DNA of 38,615 nt from Nitrospinota bacterium (GTDB lineage: Bacteria; Nitrospinota_A; UBA7883; JACRGQ01): the NCBI GenBank assembly GCA_016200345.1, contig JACQEX010000003.1:1-38615 (forward strand), written 5' to 3'. Within the stretch, counting starts at the first letter, position 1; each line of letters begins with the position of its first letter. Of the stretch, positions 8,895 through 18,586 are shown piece after piece. The translations under genes and the position numbers were made by a program. Below the pieces are notes generated by a model. The model was not told where the DNA came from. It saw only the letters and a program-made list of their open reading frames with translations, and made no database searches.

Positions 8895-9349
8895 AATGCC
8901 CCTCCTGCTCCAGCGTCGAGAACAAGGTGATTGACTCGCGCATCAGCAAGGAGGGGGACGTCATAAGGCGGCGGCGCGAGTGCCTCAACTGCCAGGAGCG
9001 CTTCACCACGCACGAACGGATAGAGGAAATCCTCCCGCTGATAATAAAAAAGGACGGGCGGCGCGAGGAGTTCAGCCGCGACAAAATCCGGCACGGGCTG
9101 GAGAAGGCCTTTGAAAAACTCGCGGTGTCGGCGGAGCAAAAAGAGACTCTGATAGACAACATCACCCGCTACCTTCGCGGGCTTGGCGAAAAGGAGATTC
9201 CGTCGTCCGTCATCGGGCAGGCGGTTATGGACGAGCTGAAAAACATAGACCAGGTGGCGTACGTCCGCTTTGCGTCGGTCTACCGCTCGTTCCGCGACGT
9301 AAGCGAGTTTATGGAAGAGCTCACGCGGCTTTTAAAGGAAAAAAAATAA
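8891..9349 (+). CDS. nrdR: Transcriptional repressor NrdR
   Basis: [43 protein letters not shown] zinc ribbon plus ATP-cone; internal start in ORF 8510-9349. Confidence 0.95.
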   Translation: MKCPSCSSVENKVIDSRISKEGDVIRRRRECLNCQERFTTHERIEEILPLIIKKDGRREEFSRDKIRHGLEKAFEKLAVSAEQKETLIDNITRYLRGLGEKEIPSSVIGQAVMDELKNIDQVAYVRFASVYRSFRDVSEFMEELTRLLKEKK

Positions 9350-9981
9350 TGCCGAAGTTTTACCCGGTGATGATGGACCTTCGCGGGCGGAAGTGCGTGG
9401 TGGTCGGCGGAGGGGAGGTTTCGGCGCGCAAGGCGGAGACGCTTTTGGAGTGCGGGGCCAAGGTGACGGTGGTGTCGCCTGAGCTTGAGACCTCGCTTGA
9501 ATACCTTGTCCGCAACGGAAAAATATCGCACGTTAAGGAAGAGTATCGAAAGGGGGCGCTTGACGGGGCGGCAATCGCCGTCGCGGCGACCGACCGCGAG
9601 GAGGTGAATCGCGCCGTGTACGCGGACGCGACGGCCGGGGGAATCCCCGTGAACGTGGTGGACGTGCCGGAGCTTTGCACCTTCATCGTGCCGTCCGTGG
9701 TGGAGCGGGGCGACCTTATAATAGCCATCTCCACCTCGGGCAAAAGCCCCGCGATGGCGAAGCGAATCCGCAAGGAGACGGAGGAGCGGTTCGGGCCGGA
9801 ATACGGAGCCATGCTGGAGCTGATGGGGGAGATACGGGCGTTGGTGCAAAAGCGCGTGCCGGAGTTGGAGAGGCGCATGGCCATTTTAAGCGAGATCGCG
9901 AACGGCGACCTTTTGGAGCGCATAAAGCGCGGCGAAAAACCGGGCGCGGAAGATGTGTTGCGGGGTAAAATCGAGCCATGA
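9349..9981 (+). CDS. Precorrin-2 dehydrogenase / sirohydrochlorin ferrochelatase family (CysG N-terminal/Met8-like)
   Basis: FYPVMMDLRGRKCVVVGGGEVSARKAETLLECGAKVTVVSPE...IISTSGKSPAMAKRIR-type motifs. Confidence 0.9.
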   Translation: MPKFYPVMMDLRGRKCVVVGGGEVSARKAETLLECGAKVTVVSPELETSLEYLVRNGKISHVKEEYRKGALDGAAIAVAATDREEVNRAVYADATAGGIPVNVVDVPELCTFIVPSVVERGDLIIAISTSGKSPAMAKRIRKETEERFGPEYGAMLELMGEIRALVQKRVPELERRMAILSEIANGDLLERIKRGEKPGAEDVLRGKIEP

Positions 9982-10760
9982 AGACGCTGATGGTTCTCGT
10001 GCTTTTTTTCTATTTTTTGGCGATGCTGAAATTTTTTCTCCACCTCGCCCTGCAAAGAAGGTTCTTCCACGTTATGGCGGTGATTCTTTCCGCCGTCGGG
10101 TTTGTTTTGCACACCGGCCTGCTTTACGCAATCTCGGCCAAAACCGGGCACGGCCCGTACTCCAGCCCGCAGGAGTACACCTCCTTCTTCGCGTGGACGA
10201 CCACGGGCCTGATGCTTGTGTTCATACTGTTTTTTCGCGCCGCGACAATCGGGGCGTTCGTCGCGCCGGTGGCGTTTTTGCTCAGCGCGTTTTCCACGCT
10301 GACGTCGGACTCGAGCGCGGGCGGGCAGGAGATTCGGGAGTTCTGGCTGACGATGCACCAGACGCTTTCGTTTCTCGCGCTGAGCTCGTTCGTGATTGTT
10401 TTCGCCGCGTCTGCCATGTATTTAATCCAGGAGCGACAGTTGAAGCTTAGAAACATCGGCGCGTTGTTCAAACGAATGCCGGACTTGGACACGCTCGACC
10501 TCATCCTGCACCGCGCGCTCTTGTTCGGCTTTCCTCTGATAACCGTCGGCGTTGCGTCCGGGATTATCTGGACCTATTCGAGGTTCGGCACGCTGTTCGG
10601 ACAGCATCCGATACGGGTCGTGCCGATTCTATTCGTGTGGGCCGTGTACGGAACGCTTATGGTCGGCAGGCTTGTCGGCTGGAGGGGGCACAAGATAGCG
10701 GTCATGGGCGCCGCGGGGTTCGGGCTTGCGTGCCTGAGCCTGGGCTTACACCTACTCTAG
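9978..10760 (+). CDS. Cytochrome c assembly (CcsA/HemX-type) membrane protein
   Basis: Multi-[21 protein letters not shown] and [13 protein letters not shown] motifs; follows the siroheme gene. Confidence 0.8.
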   Translation: MKTLMVLVLFFYFLAMLKFFLHLALQRRFFHVMAVILSAVGFVLHTGLLYAISAKTGHGPYSSPQEYTSFFAWTTTGLMLVFILFFRAATIGAFVAPVAFLLSAFSTLTSDSSAGGQEIREFWLTMHQTLSFLALSSFVIVFAASAMYLIQERQLKLRNIGALFKRMPDLDTLDLILHRALLFGFPLITVGVASGIIWTYSRFGTLFGQHPIRVVPILFVWAVYGTLMVGRLVGWRGHKIAVMGAAGFGLACLSLGLHLL

Positions 10761-11182
10761 ACCTCGAGGATTGCGAGAATTTCCTTAAGCCCCTTTTTTG
10801 TATGGCGCAGTGTCTCGATTAGCGCGTCCCTTCCGTCGGCCACGCCCTTTCTTTTTTGAAGGCGTTTTTTCGCCCCGGAGATTGAAAAGCCCTCCTCGTA
10901 AAGCAGGGACTTGATTTCCAAAATATTCTCGATGTCCTGGCGCGAGTACTGTCTGCGGCCCGACTGGCTTTTGCGCGGCCTTAGCTCGTCGAACTCGGTC
11001 TCCCAATATCGCAGGACGTGCGCCTCCACGCCGGCGATGGAGACGGCGTCGGAGATTTTGTAAAACATTTTGTCCGGGATGTGCGGCGCGTCCGCGGAAC
11101 CGGTTCCCCCGTCCACGCCCGGCATCAGCATCTGGCGGGCGCCTCGCTCGCCGGAAATTTTATTTTTCAATCGCGCCCTCAA
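10757..11182 (-). CDS. MerR-family transcriptional regulator
   Basis: [69 protein letters not shown]. Confidence 0.85.
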   Translation of the reverse strand: MRARLKNKISGERGARQMLMPGVDGGTGSADAPHIPDKMFYKISDAVSIAGVEAHVLRYWETEFDELRPRKSQSGRRQYSRQDIENILEIKSLLYEEGFSISGAKKRLQKRKGVADGRDALIETLRHTKKGLKEILAILEV

Positions 11183-11900
11183 AACCCTTGTTTCTCCACT
11201 CCGTCATTTTATACTGCGCCATGGCCTGATTATCAAGCGGAAGCGACACGACCTCGAAAATTTCTTTGGGGCCGTCCTGCTCCTCCACCTGCGCGTGCAG
11301 GCCGGAGGCTATCGCCATCCTGGCCGCGGCCATGGCTCCCTGCTTGGCCCAAACCGGCCCTACCACCAGAAACTCCTGCGTCAGCTTGGCATTCAACGGC
11401 GTCTTGCCCCGCGCAAGCTCCGCCTCCAATTTTGCGACCGCGTCCTTTTCGGAGACGGGCCATATTTTAACCGTGTAGGAGCGCACCGGCTTTTGCGCCG
11501 CCTTAACGTCGGCGAAGATGTCGTGTTTTTGCAGGGTCTCCGCCATCGCGTCCGCCTCTTCCCGGCTCGTAAACAGGCCGAAACGAACCACGATTGCGGA
11601 CGACTCCGAGCTGTTGGCGGATTGTTGCTGGGTTCCACCGAAGGCGGTGGCGGCGGAACCGGCCCTTTCAGAAACGGCGTCCAAGGTGTTGCGCACCACT
11701 ACGATTTGCGGCGAGACGCTAGGGACGTACTGCGTTTGATAAACTAAAACCCCTGCAACCGCCGAGGCAAGAAGCAGGACGAGCGAAATGGAAAAAATCG
11801 GTGGTTTTGGTTTCTCCAACGACGGGCGAAAACGGATTCCCGTCCCCTCGTAAAGAAGGTTGAACTGCCTTCGACTTTTCTCCATCGTGGCGGCGCTCAA
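11160..11900 (-). CDS. SPOR-domain membrane protein
   Basis: Single N-terminal TM then a SPOR-like segment ([30 protein letters not shown]). Confidence 0.6.
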   Translation of the reverse strand: MSAATMEKSRRQFNLLYEGTGIRFRPSLEKPKPPIFSISLVLLLASAVAGVLVYQTQYVPSVSPQIVVVRNTLDAVSERAGSAATAFGGTQQQSANSSESSAIVVRFGLFTSREEADAMAETLQKHDIFADVKAAQKPVRSYTVKIWPVSEKDAVAKLEAELARGKTPLNAKLTQEFLVVGPVWAKQGAMAAARMAIASGLHAQVEEQDGPKEIFEVVSLPLDNQAMAQYKMTEWRNKGFEGAIEK

Positions 11901-12017
11901 AAGATTCCGCTGAAATTGCTTTTCATCACGGGGAATTATAACCTCCTTGCGCCGAACCTCAAAGGGAGAAGACGGAAGGGTGGCTACTGAGCTGGAATAT
12001 TTCGTGTATTTTTTTTG

Positions 12018-12053
12018 TCATCCCGCACTTGATGCGGGATTCATTTCCTTACA
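12018..12053. repeat. GTCAT-type palindromic repeat
   Basis: TTGTCATCCCGCActtgaTGCGGGATTCATTTCC; related to the copies at 27497-27590. Confidence 0.65.
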
Positions 12054-12087
12054 CATCCTATGCGGCATGAAATACGATTTTGCTTTG

Positions 12088-12558
12088 TTATGCTCGCGCC
12101 GTCGTCGCCGCCTCCGCCGGCATGACGTGGGATTGAATCCAGTTGCCGATGAAATCCCGCACCTCGGACGCCGGGGGGGAATTGCCAAACTGCACCATAG
12201 AGACGTACGACATCACGGTGGACCTAAAATAATCGTGCTCCCTCTTGTGCTCCTCCGCGCCTTGGGCATCCTTCATCACCTTTTCCTCCCACGCAAGCTC
12301 GGATTTTGTGTAATCCAAAAGCGCGGTGATCGCCTCAAACGGGGCGTTTGCGGATTCCGTCCGCAAGTCCGCGTCCCGATTGAGAAGTTCCACAATGTCA
12401 AAAAGCTTCTGCTCCCTTGGGATAAAATAATCCGATTTCACGCTTAAACTACTCGCCAACATTTCAAAATCCTCCATAAATAGTTTTTGACGCATATCAA
12501 TACCACCCTTGGTAAAAGCAATGGTCGTGCCAAGCCGCAACTCTATGTTTTTACTCAT
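12088..12558 (-). CDS. Hemerythrin-like protein
   Basis: IVELLNRDADLRTE, EEHKREHDYFRSTV and FIGNWIQSHV resemble hemerythrin helices; divergent. Confidence 0.5.
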   Translation of the reverse strand: MSKNIELRLGTTIAFTKGGIDMRQKLFMEDFEMLASSLSVKSDYFIPREQKLFDIVELLNRDADLRTESANAPFEAITALLDYTKSELAWEEKVMKDAQGAEEHKREHDYFRSTVMSYVSMVQFGNSPPASEVRDFIGNWIQSHVMPAEAATTARA

Positions 12559-12664
12559 ATTGTCCTCGTGGCTGGCGGTAAAGATTTCCAGCACCCGTCA
12601 AAAACCACCACATTAAAAAAAAGAATTTCGTTCAACCGGCCTCGATTTGCATTATCTTGTACCC

Positions 12665-12889
12665 ATGCCGTTGAGTTTGGATTTTGGGCCGGGCTTCATG
12701 CTGTCGGTGGTGTTCGGCATTTTTGGCATGGGGTATTTTGCCTACGGGAAAAAACAGGGGCACGGGCCGGCGCTTGTGGCGGGGTTGGGCTTAATGCTCT
12801 TCCCTTATTTTGTTTCCGACGTTTTGGCGGTGGCGCTAATCGGCGTTGCGTTTATGGCGTTGCCGTTTGTGGCCCGCCGTTTTTTATAA
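12665..12889 (+). CDS. Small membrane protein
   Basis: Two to three hydrophobic segments; no recognised family. Confidence 0.5.
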   Translation: MPLSLDFGPGFMLSVVFGIFGMGYFAYGKKQGHGPALVAGLGLMLFPYFVSDVLAVALIGVAFMALPFVARRFL

Positions 12890-12966
12890 AACCAGCCCAA
12901 GGGGGCGGCGTATTTCTTTGTTTATAAAGGGGTAAAGGGGCGTGTTGCATCTGCCGATAACCATAT

Positions 12967-14796
12967 ATGGGCAATGAGTCAAGAAAGGACATAAGGTACG
13001 GCCTAAAAAACGTGGCCATCAAGGGGGAGATAATCCTCTATCCCGATCCGTACGCAATCTCCGTCTCGTTCGATGACATCTCCACCAAGGGCGCGGGTCT
13101 GACGCTTGTTTCGGATCTTGACGAAAAGGCGGAGGAGGAGCTCATGCTTTTGGTAAACGCGTGGAAAAAAGGGATGCGCGTTCCAATCCAGTTTTCCCTG
13201 AACAACACAAAAATCCCGGCCCACATAGTGAGCAAAATTGGCCAGAATAAACTCGGCCTTTTAATATCGGACAACCTAAAGCTCGCCTCTCTCGCCGAAA
13301 GGGGAAAGCGGCTGTTCGAGAACATAATCAGCGGGGTGATAACCTCGGCGGTCGGCGGAGCCGGCTCGGCCCAGGCCGGATTTTTTTCCAAGAGTTCCCT
13401 CCCCCCGGAAATTGCGGATTTCATCCAAGCCGGAGTTTCGTCGGGCCTGGTTGAGCGGCTGATATTGGGCGAGCTAAAGGCCCGGCTCCCGGCGTTAAAC
13501 AACAAGGAGCCGGAGGAGGCCAGAAAAATTGATCGGCTGTTCGCTAAATATTTTCAGGACAACGGCGGGGAGGCTTCGGTCCTCGTCGGCCAGATGCTAT
13601 TTTTCATGGCAAAACAAAACCCCACCGTTCCGCTTGAGGAGGTTCTGCCAATCGCCGTGAACAAGCTTTTTTCGGAGGGGGCGGTTTTTGGGGACGTGCT
13701 AAAAAGGTTCGAGACCTTTATGGTGGGAAACTACATAAAAAAACTTTTGCCGCCGCTGTACAGGGATTTGCCGCCACGGCACCCCTTGGCGGAGTTGGTC
13801 AGGGCCAAGTTCGAGGCGTTTAACGGACGGACTTTTTTCCTGACCAAAATCGCGCCGAGCGTTTGCAATTACTACATCAAGGTGTTTTCGCCAAAGGACT
13901 CGGACGCGGCGACGCTAACAGAGACGATGGACGAAAAGCAGATTCGCAGAATTGTGCTCCCCTGGGTTCAAGGCGAGCTGAACGCGCTGGCCTCCAGCAA
14001 GGTGGCGGACGCGGCCAGAAAGATAAACGACGCCTTAAAACAGGCGATGTACGAGTACGCCCAGCGGGCAAAACTCAACAACCTCACGTTCGAGGAGGTG
14101 TCCGACATCTCGGACAACCGTCTGTCGAAGGAGCTTTCGGACATCTCGGACAGGTTCATGGCCGCGGTTTGCAGAAACATAGACCCCGGCATGAGGGTTC
14201 GGTTCGCGCAATACAAGGCTGAGACGGAGGACGAGAGAAGAGAGGCGCAGAACCAGAAGGAAAACGACGCGCGCATACAGGCGATGAGCCCGGCGGATCT
14301 TATGAAAAGGTACTGCTGGAACGTCATCGTCGAGTCCGGCGAGATAAACCAACTGCAACGCGAGGCGGCGAGAAGCTGGGTGCCGAAGGAGAATCTCGTT
14401 GACTACCTGGACCTGGGGGGCATAATCATAATTCCGCGTCCTGCCTACGAGGAGTTTTTGCGGAACAGCGCCGGGGCGGACCTCATCGGCGAGCGGATAG
14501 AGGACTTCTTCAAGGAGGTTGACCTTCTTAGGGAGTATCGAAACACCATCACCATGCCGAACGGAAAAGTGAAGAAGGACGCGCTCGGCGTCCATCTCGA
14601 CACCCTCCAGCCGAAGTGGGTGCGGGACCTTATTCTTGAGAAGGTTATTTTTGCCCCCGAGTGGAACAAGTACTACATTTTGGGGCGGTACAAATCATAT
14701 TTCTTAAAGGTCTTTCGCAAAAACTCGCAACAGATGATAAAAATCATCGAGGAGAACATGCTGTCCGCCGACTACGCAAAATCCGACTACATCTAA
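12967..14796 (+). CDS. N-terminal PilZ-domain protein with large uncharacterised C-terminal region
   Basis: RKDIR (RxxxR) and DISTKG (DxSxxG) motifs; long single ORF. Confidence 0.75.
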   Translation: MGNESRKDIRYGLKNVAIKGEIILYPDPYAISVSFDDISTKGAGLTLVSDLDEKAEEELMLLVNAWKKGMRVPIQFSLNNTKIPAHIVSKIGQNKLGLLISDNLKLASLAERGKRLFENIISGVITSAVGGAGSAQAGFFSKSSLPPEIADFIQAGVSSGLVERLILGELKARLPALNNKEPEEARKIDRLFAKYFQDNGGEASVLVGQMLFFMAKQNPTVPLEEVLPIAVNKLFSEGAVFGDVLKRFETFMVGNYIKKLLPPLYRDLPPRHPLAELVRAKFEAFNGRTFFLTKIAPSVCNYYIKVFSPKDSDAATLTETMDEKQIRRIVLPWVQGELNALASSKVADAARKINDALKQAMYEYAQRAKLNNLTFEEVSDISDNRLSKELSDISDRFMAAVCRNIDPGMRVRFAQYKAETEDERREAQNQKENDARIQAMSPADLMKRYCWNVIVESGEINQLQREAARSWVPKENLVDYLDLGGIIIIPRPAYEEFLRNSAGADLIGERIEDFFKEVDLLREYRNTITMPNGKVKKDALGVHLDTLQPKWVRDLILEKVIFAPEWNKYYILGRYKSYFLKVFRKNSQQMIKIIEENMLSADYAKSDYI

Positions 14797-14808
14797 CCCC
14801 GCCGGGGC

Positions 14809-16134
14809 CTACTCCAAAAACCGCCGCACCTTGGGCAGAAAATCCGCCTTGTCGATTTTGTCCTTTGTTATAAAGTCGTTGGCGCCAAGCCTAAAAACCT
14901 CGTTGCGAATCTCGATGTCGTCGGAATTGGTGGAAGCAATCACCGGTATCCCCCTGGTGTCGGCGCCGGATTTGAGCCTTCTTATCAGCTCCAGCCCGTC
15001 CATTATCGGCATTTTCACGTCTGTCACTATCACGTGCGGCCTCGCGGAGGCGACCACTGTAAGCGCATCCTCGCCGTTTTCCGCCTCCATAAAGTCCGCG
15101 TTCAACTCCAGCAATATCTGCTTCAACAAAATTCTCGTGAAGCGGTCGTCGTCCACAAGCAGAATTCTCGGGCGGACAAACGGAAGTTTTAGGCTGAACA
15201 GACAACCCTTGCCCGGCGCCGTCTCAACCGTCAAATCCCCGCCGTGCATCTCCACCATTTCCTTGACGAGCGGAAGGCCGAACCCGGTGCCAATCTCCCC
15301 GGCGGTGCCGACAGTCGAGGTCTTCTTGTCGTAGTCGAAGACGTTCTTTAAAAGGCTCTGCCCAATTTCCCGCTCGTCGTTTTTTCGCTCGGTTATGTCC
15401 TCGGTGACTCCCATGAGCTTGACCACGGTCCCGCCCTCGTTTTTAATGGGAACAAAGCACGATTTGAAGCGACGCGGGTTTTCACCGCCGGAGTCAAACT
15501 CGAAGTTGCTTGCGACGCCATTAAACGCCGCCTCCATCAAGGCGGCTATCCTCGCGTTGTCCCCCTCGGAGACCGCCCCGAAATACGGCACGCCGACCAC
15601 GTCCTTTTCCTCCCTCAAGCAGAGCATGGCCAGCCCGGAATTGTTCATGGATAGCATTCGGCCGTCCATTCCAATTTCATGGATGCAAAAAGGGGACGAC
15701 CCGACAAGAAGCCGGTACCGAGTTTCGCTTTGTTTTAAGGCGTCGTGCGCCTCCTTTAGCTCGGCGGCGCTTGGAAGGGCGAGTAGCGTCGGGATAAGCG
15801 GCCATAGGACAAAGGCGGTGTAAACGGAGACCGAGGCGGTGGCCATCTTTGCCGCGACGTCGAGGTAATACAGCGGTTCCCATAAAATCACCGCGCCCAA
15901 CAGATGCGTCGTTCCGCAGAGCATGATAAACGCCGCAAACAGGGCGGTAAGCCTGCCGTACTCGAAATCCCTGCGCTTTCTTGCAAAATACAGCAAGGCG
16001 AACGGAATTGAAAAATAGGCGAGAAATATAAGGACGTCGGAGACCGCGCTAAACCACAAAAGCCATTTGTCCCAAAGCAGACAGACGCCGTGCGGCATGA
16101 ACGAACTTCCCGGAACAACCCCGCCAGTTTCCAC
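14809..16134 (-). CDS. Ethylene-receptor-like N-terminal TM domain, PAS, truncated histidine kinase ATPase C-terminus, response-regulator receiver
   Basis: SDVLIFLAYFSIPFALLYFARKRRDFEYGRLTALFAAFIMLCGTTHLLG; PAS; GTGFGLPLVKEMVEMHGGDLTVETAPGKGCLFSLKLP; receiver DDD...VTDVKMP...AST...TKDK. Confidence 0.85.
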   Translation of the reverse strand: METGGVVPGSSFMPHGVCLLWDKWLLWFSAVSDVLIFLAYFSIPFALLYFARKRRDFEYGRLTALFAAFIMLCGTTHLLGAVILWEPLYYLDVAAKMATASVSVYTAFVLWPLIPTLLALPSAAELKEAHDALKQSETRYRLLVGSSPFCIHEIGMDGRMLSMNNSGLAMLCLREEKDVVGVPYFGAVSEGDNARIAALMEAAFNGVASNFEFDSGGENPRRFKSCFVPIKNEGGTVVKLMGVTEDITERKNDEREIGQSLLKNVFDYDKKTSTVGTAGEIGTGFGLPLVKEMVEMHGGDLTVETAPGKGCLFSLKLPFVRPRILLVDDDRFTRILLKQILLELNADFMEAENGEDALTVVASARPHVIVTDVKMPIMDGLELIRRLKSGADTRGIPVIASTNSDDIEIRNEVFRLGANDFITKDKIDKADFLPKVRRFLE

Positions 16135-16238
16135 TATTTACCCTTATTTTCCAACGAGCCTGATAGAACAATACACTCAGCAACAGGATTCTACCCCCTT
16201 CCCCATCCCCGCGGCAACACGCCAGCAATGAGGGGTGT

Positions 16239-16268
16239 TTGACAAGCGGGTGCGAGGAAAGATAGACT
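16239..16268 (+). promoter_or_regulatory. Predicted sigma70 promoter of ilvE
   Basis: TTGACA-18-TAGACT, -10 ending 9 nt before the ATG. Confidence 0.55.
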
Positions 16269-16277
16269 CATGGAATC

Positions 16278-17192
16278 ATGACGGCACCGAAGAGCGATTT
16301 TATATGGATGGACGGCAAGTTCGTCCGCTGGGACGAGGCGAACGTCCACGTGATGACCCACACCCTGCACTACGGCGCGGGGGTATTCGAGGGAATTAGG
16401 TGCTATAAGACGTCCAAAGGCCCCGCCGTTTGGCGCCACAGGGAGCACATAAAAAGGCTGTTCGGCTCGGCGCACATCCTTGGCTACGAAATACCTTTCT
16501 CGCAGGAGGAGGTGCTGGAAGCAGTGCGCGAAACTATAAGGAAGAACAAACTCGACGCCTGCTACATCCGCCCCATCGCGTTTTTGGGCGACGAGGCGCG
16601 CGGACTTAGCACGAAGGCGCTTAGCGTCCACCTTTCCATCGCCGTCTGGCCGTGGGGAAAATATCTTGGCGACGACGCGACGAAGGGAATCCGCGTTATG
16701 GTGTCGTCCTACACGCGCCACCACCCAAACGTCACGATGACAAAGGCGAAGGCTACGGGCATATACATAAACTCGGTTCTTGCCAAGCAGGAGGCCCTGC
16801 GAAACGGCTACGACGAGGCGGTTCTGCTGGATCCGTTCGGGAACGTGGGCGAGGGCTCCGGCGAGAACATCTTCACGGTGCGCGACGGAAAATTAAAAAC
16901 TCCGCCGGCCGTCTCGGTGCTGGAGGGGATAACGCGGGACACCATCATGAGGCTAGCGGCGGACATGAACCTGCCGGTGCAGGAGATGTACTTCCCGAGG
17001 GACGAGCTTTATATAGCGGACGAGATTTTCCTCACCGGCACGGCCGCGGAGGTGACGGCGGTGCGAGAGGTGGACAACCGCAAGACTACGAGCAACCGCA
17101 TGGGGCCGATTACAAAAAAACTACACGACGCGTTTTTTGAGACGGTGGACGGCAAGAACCCCAAATACCCCGGCTGGCTCGATATCCTGTAA
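16278..17192 (+). CDS. ilvE: Branched-chain amino acid aminotransferase
   Basis: IWMDGKFVRWDEANVHVMTHTLHYGAGVFEGIR, NVGEGSGENIFTVRDG, EIFLTGTAAEVTAVREVD. Confidence 0.95.
   Translation: MTAPKSDFIWMDGKFVRWDEANVHVMTHTLHYGAGVFEGIRCYKTSKGPAVWRHREHIKRLFGSAHILGYEIPFSQEEVLEAVRETIRKNKLDACYIRPIAFLGDEARGLSTKALSVHLSIAVWPWGKYLGDDATKGIRVMVSSYTRHHPNVTMTKAKATGIYINSVLAKQEALRNGYDEAVLLDPFGNVGEGSGENIFTVRDGKLKTPPAVSVLEGITRDTIMRLAADMNLPVQEMYFPRDELYIADEIFLTGTAAEVTAVREVDNRKTTSNRMGPITKKLHDAFFETVDGKNPKYPGWLDIL
17148..17182. repeat. 35-bp direct repeat, copy 1 (inside ilvE 3' end)
   Basis: gacggcaagaaccccaaataccccggctggctcga, identical to 18201-18235. Confidence 0.98.
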
Positions 17193-17291
17193 AACAGGAG
17201 TCAGAATTCAGAATGGCGGAGAAGGATTCTTCCGGCTTCTTTGCCCTACTCCTCCATCATTAGGCTTCACGGCGTCTTTAACGCCGCACGG

Positions 17292-18140
17292 TTATTTCAA
17301 CAGTTTGCCTTTTTTACCGTGCAACGCTTTGGCGTTCTTGTCGGTGAGGGCGCTTTTCCCCGTTTTGGCTTCAATGTCCTTTCTGGCGTTGCCAGCCACA
17401 ATTCCGCCTTCCCGCGCCACGTGTTTATTTTCGTCAAGGTTTTTTGGCTCGCGCTTGTCGGAAATTTCGGTGGTGGCGGTCTCGGCGAGCATATTCAAAA
17501 CCAATTCCAGGTTGGTCATGTTGTCCCGGAGGTTTTCCTTTTTTAGACTTTTCATTTTCTTGTATTCGCGCGTGGTCATGCCGGTCCACGCCCTTGTAAT
17601 CTCGTCCGTCAAAATGGCAAATTCCAATCCCTCTTTTACTCCCCGTTTTTCCCACTCGTCCGTCAGGTCTTTTCTCACTTCGATGCTTTTTAGACGTTGG
17701 TTCACCCAATCGGGACTGTAACCTTTTCCCAAATAGGTTTTTAGGGCGCGTCTTATTGCCAATTCGGGGTCGGCGGTTTCTTCCAGCCTTTCATACCCGA
17801 CGCTGGCAAGCCACAGTTTGAACGGTTCGGCGTTTGGCGAGGGGATTGATTGGATTAGGCGAAGCATGGTTTCGGTGTCGGCGGCGTCGGACATGCGCAT
17901 CTTGCCGTCCTGCGCCAACATTTTCAACCCGTGACATTTTGTCACGGTTTCATTTCCGCCTTCTTTCAGAAGCCGTTCTTTGAGCTTTCGCCAATAGGCT
18001 AACGGATCAACGCTATTGGTAAGAACGGCAATTACGTCGGAGACGGAAAAGTACCAAAGCTCCTTCTCTTCGTCCCAATGGCGACGGATATTGTGCCCCT
18101 CAAAAATCGCCACTGTCTTCGGTTTTGATTCCTTTTTCAT
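17292..18140 (-). CDS. BRO-N-domain phage antirepressor-like protein
   Basis: IRRHWDEEKELWYFSVSDVIAVLTNSVDPLAYWRKLKERL...KCHGLKMLAQDGKMRMSDAADTETMLRLIQSIPSPNAEPFKLWLASVGYERLEE. Confidence 0.8.
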   Translation of the reverse strand: MKKESKPKTVAIFEGHNIRRHWDEEKELWYFSVSDVIAVLTNSVDPLAYWRKLKERLLKEGGNETVTKCHGLKMLAQDGKMRMSDAADTETMLRLIQSIPSPNAEPFKLWLASVGYERLEETADPELAIRRALKTYLGKGYSPDWVNQRLKSIEVRKDLTDEWEKRGVKEGLEFAILTDEITRAWTGMTTREYKKMKSLKKENLRDNMTNLELVLNMLAETATTEISDKREPKNLDENKHVAREGGIVAGNARKDIEAKTGKSALTDKNAKALHGKKGKLLK

Positions 18141-18200
18141 ACATTCTCCAATTTAACTTCTTCACCTTTCAACGGTTAATCATTTCCATTTTTACCAATT

Positions 18201-18235
18201 GACGGCAAGAACCCCAAATACCCCGGCTGGCTCGA
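18201..18235. repeat. 35-bp direct repeat, copy 2 (displaced ilvE tail)
   Basis: Identical to 17148-17182. Confidence 0.98.
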
Positions 18236-18256
18236 CGTAAAGTAAAAAAATGGAAA

Positions 18257-18274
18257 GTGCGAATAAATTCGCAC
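18257..18274. repeat. Hairpin GTGCGAAT-AA-ATTCGCAC
   Basis: 8-bp perfect arms, adjacent to the arsR stop. Confidence 0.75.
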
Positions 18275-18277
18275 CTC

Positions 18278-18586
18278 CTATTCCTCGATCTCCTTAACTT
18301 GGAAGCCGAAACGGGCGAAATAATAGGTCATTATCGAGGTGACGTATTTTTTGTTTACGGAATAAAAAATCTTCGTCCCGCTTTTTCTGGTCTTCACCAG
18401 CCCCCCCTTTTTTAAAACCGCAAGATGGTGGCTTACGGACGGCTGTTTCATCGAAAAGTGGGCGCAGATTTTTCTTACGTTGGACTCCGACTCCAGCAAA
18501 ACGTCAATTATCCTCACGCGGTTTTGGTCGGAAAGGGCCTCGAAAAAAAGTCGGACTTTGTCGTTCATCCCCTCCGTGGCGGCCAT
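18278..18586 (-). CDS. ArsR-family HTH regulator
   Basis: FFEALSDQNRVRIIDVLLESESNVRKICAHFSMKQPSVSHHLAVLKKGGLVKTRKSGTKIFYSV. Confidence 0.88.
   Translation of the reverse strand: MAATEGMNDKVRLFFEALSDQNRVRIIDVLLESESNVRKICAHFSMKQPSVSHHLAVLKKGGLVKTRKSGTKIFYSVNKKYVTSIMTYYFARFGFQVKEIEE

Larger units (their letters stand above)
17183..18235. mobile_element. Putative ~1.05-kb insertion carrying a BRO-N gene at the ilvE 3' end
   Basis: Bounded by identical 35-bp repeats; the second copy encodes a displaced ilvE C-terminus DGKNPKYPGWLDVK*. Confidence 0.7.
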
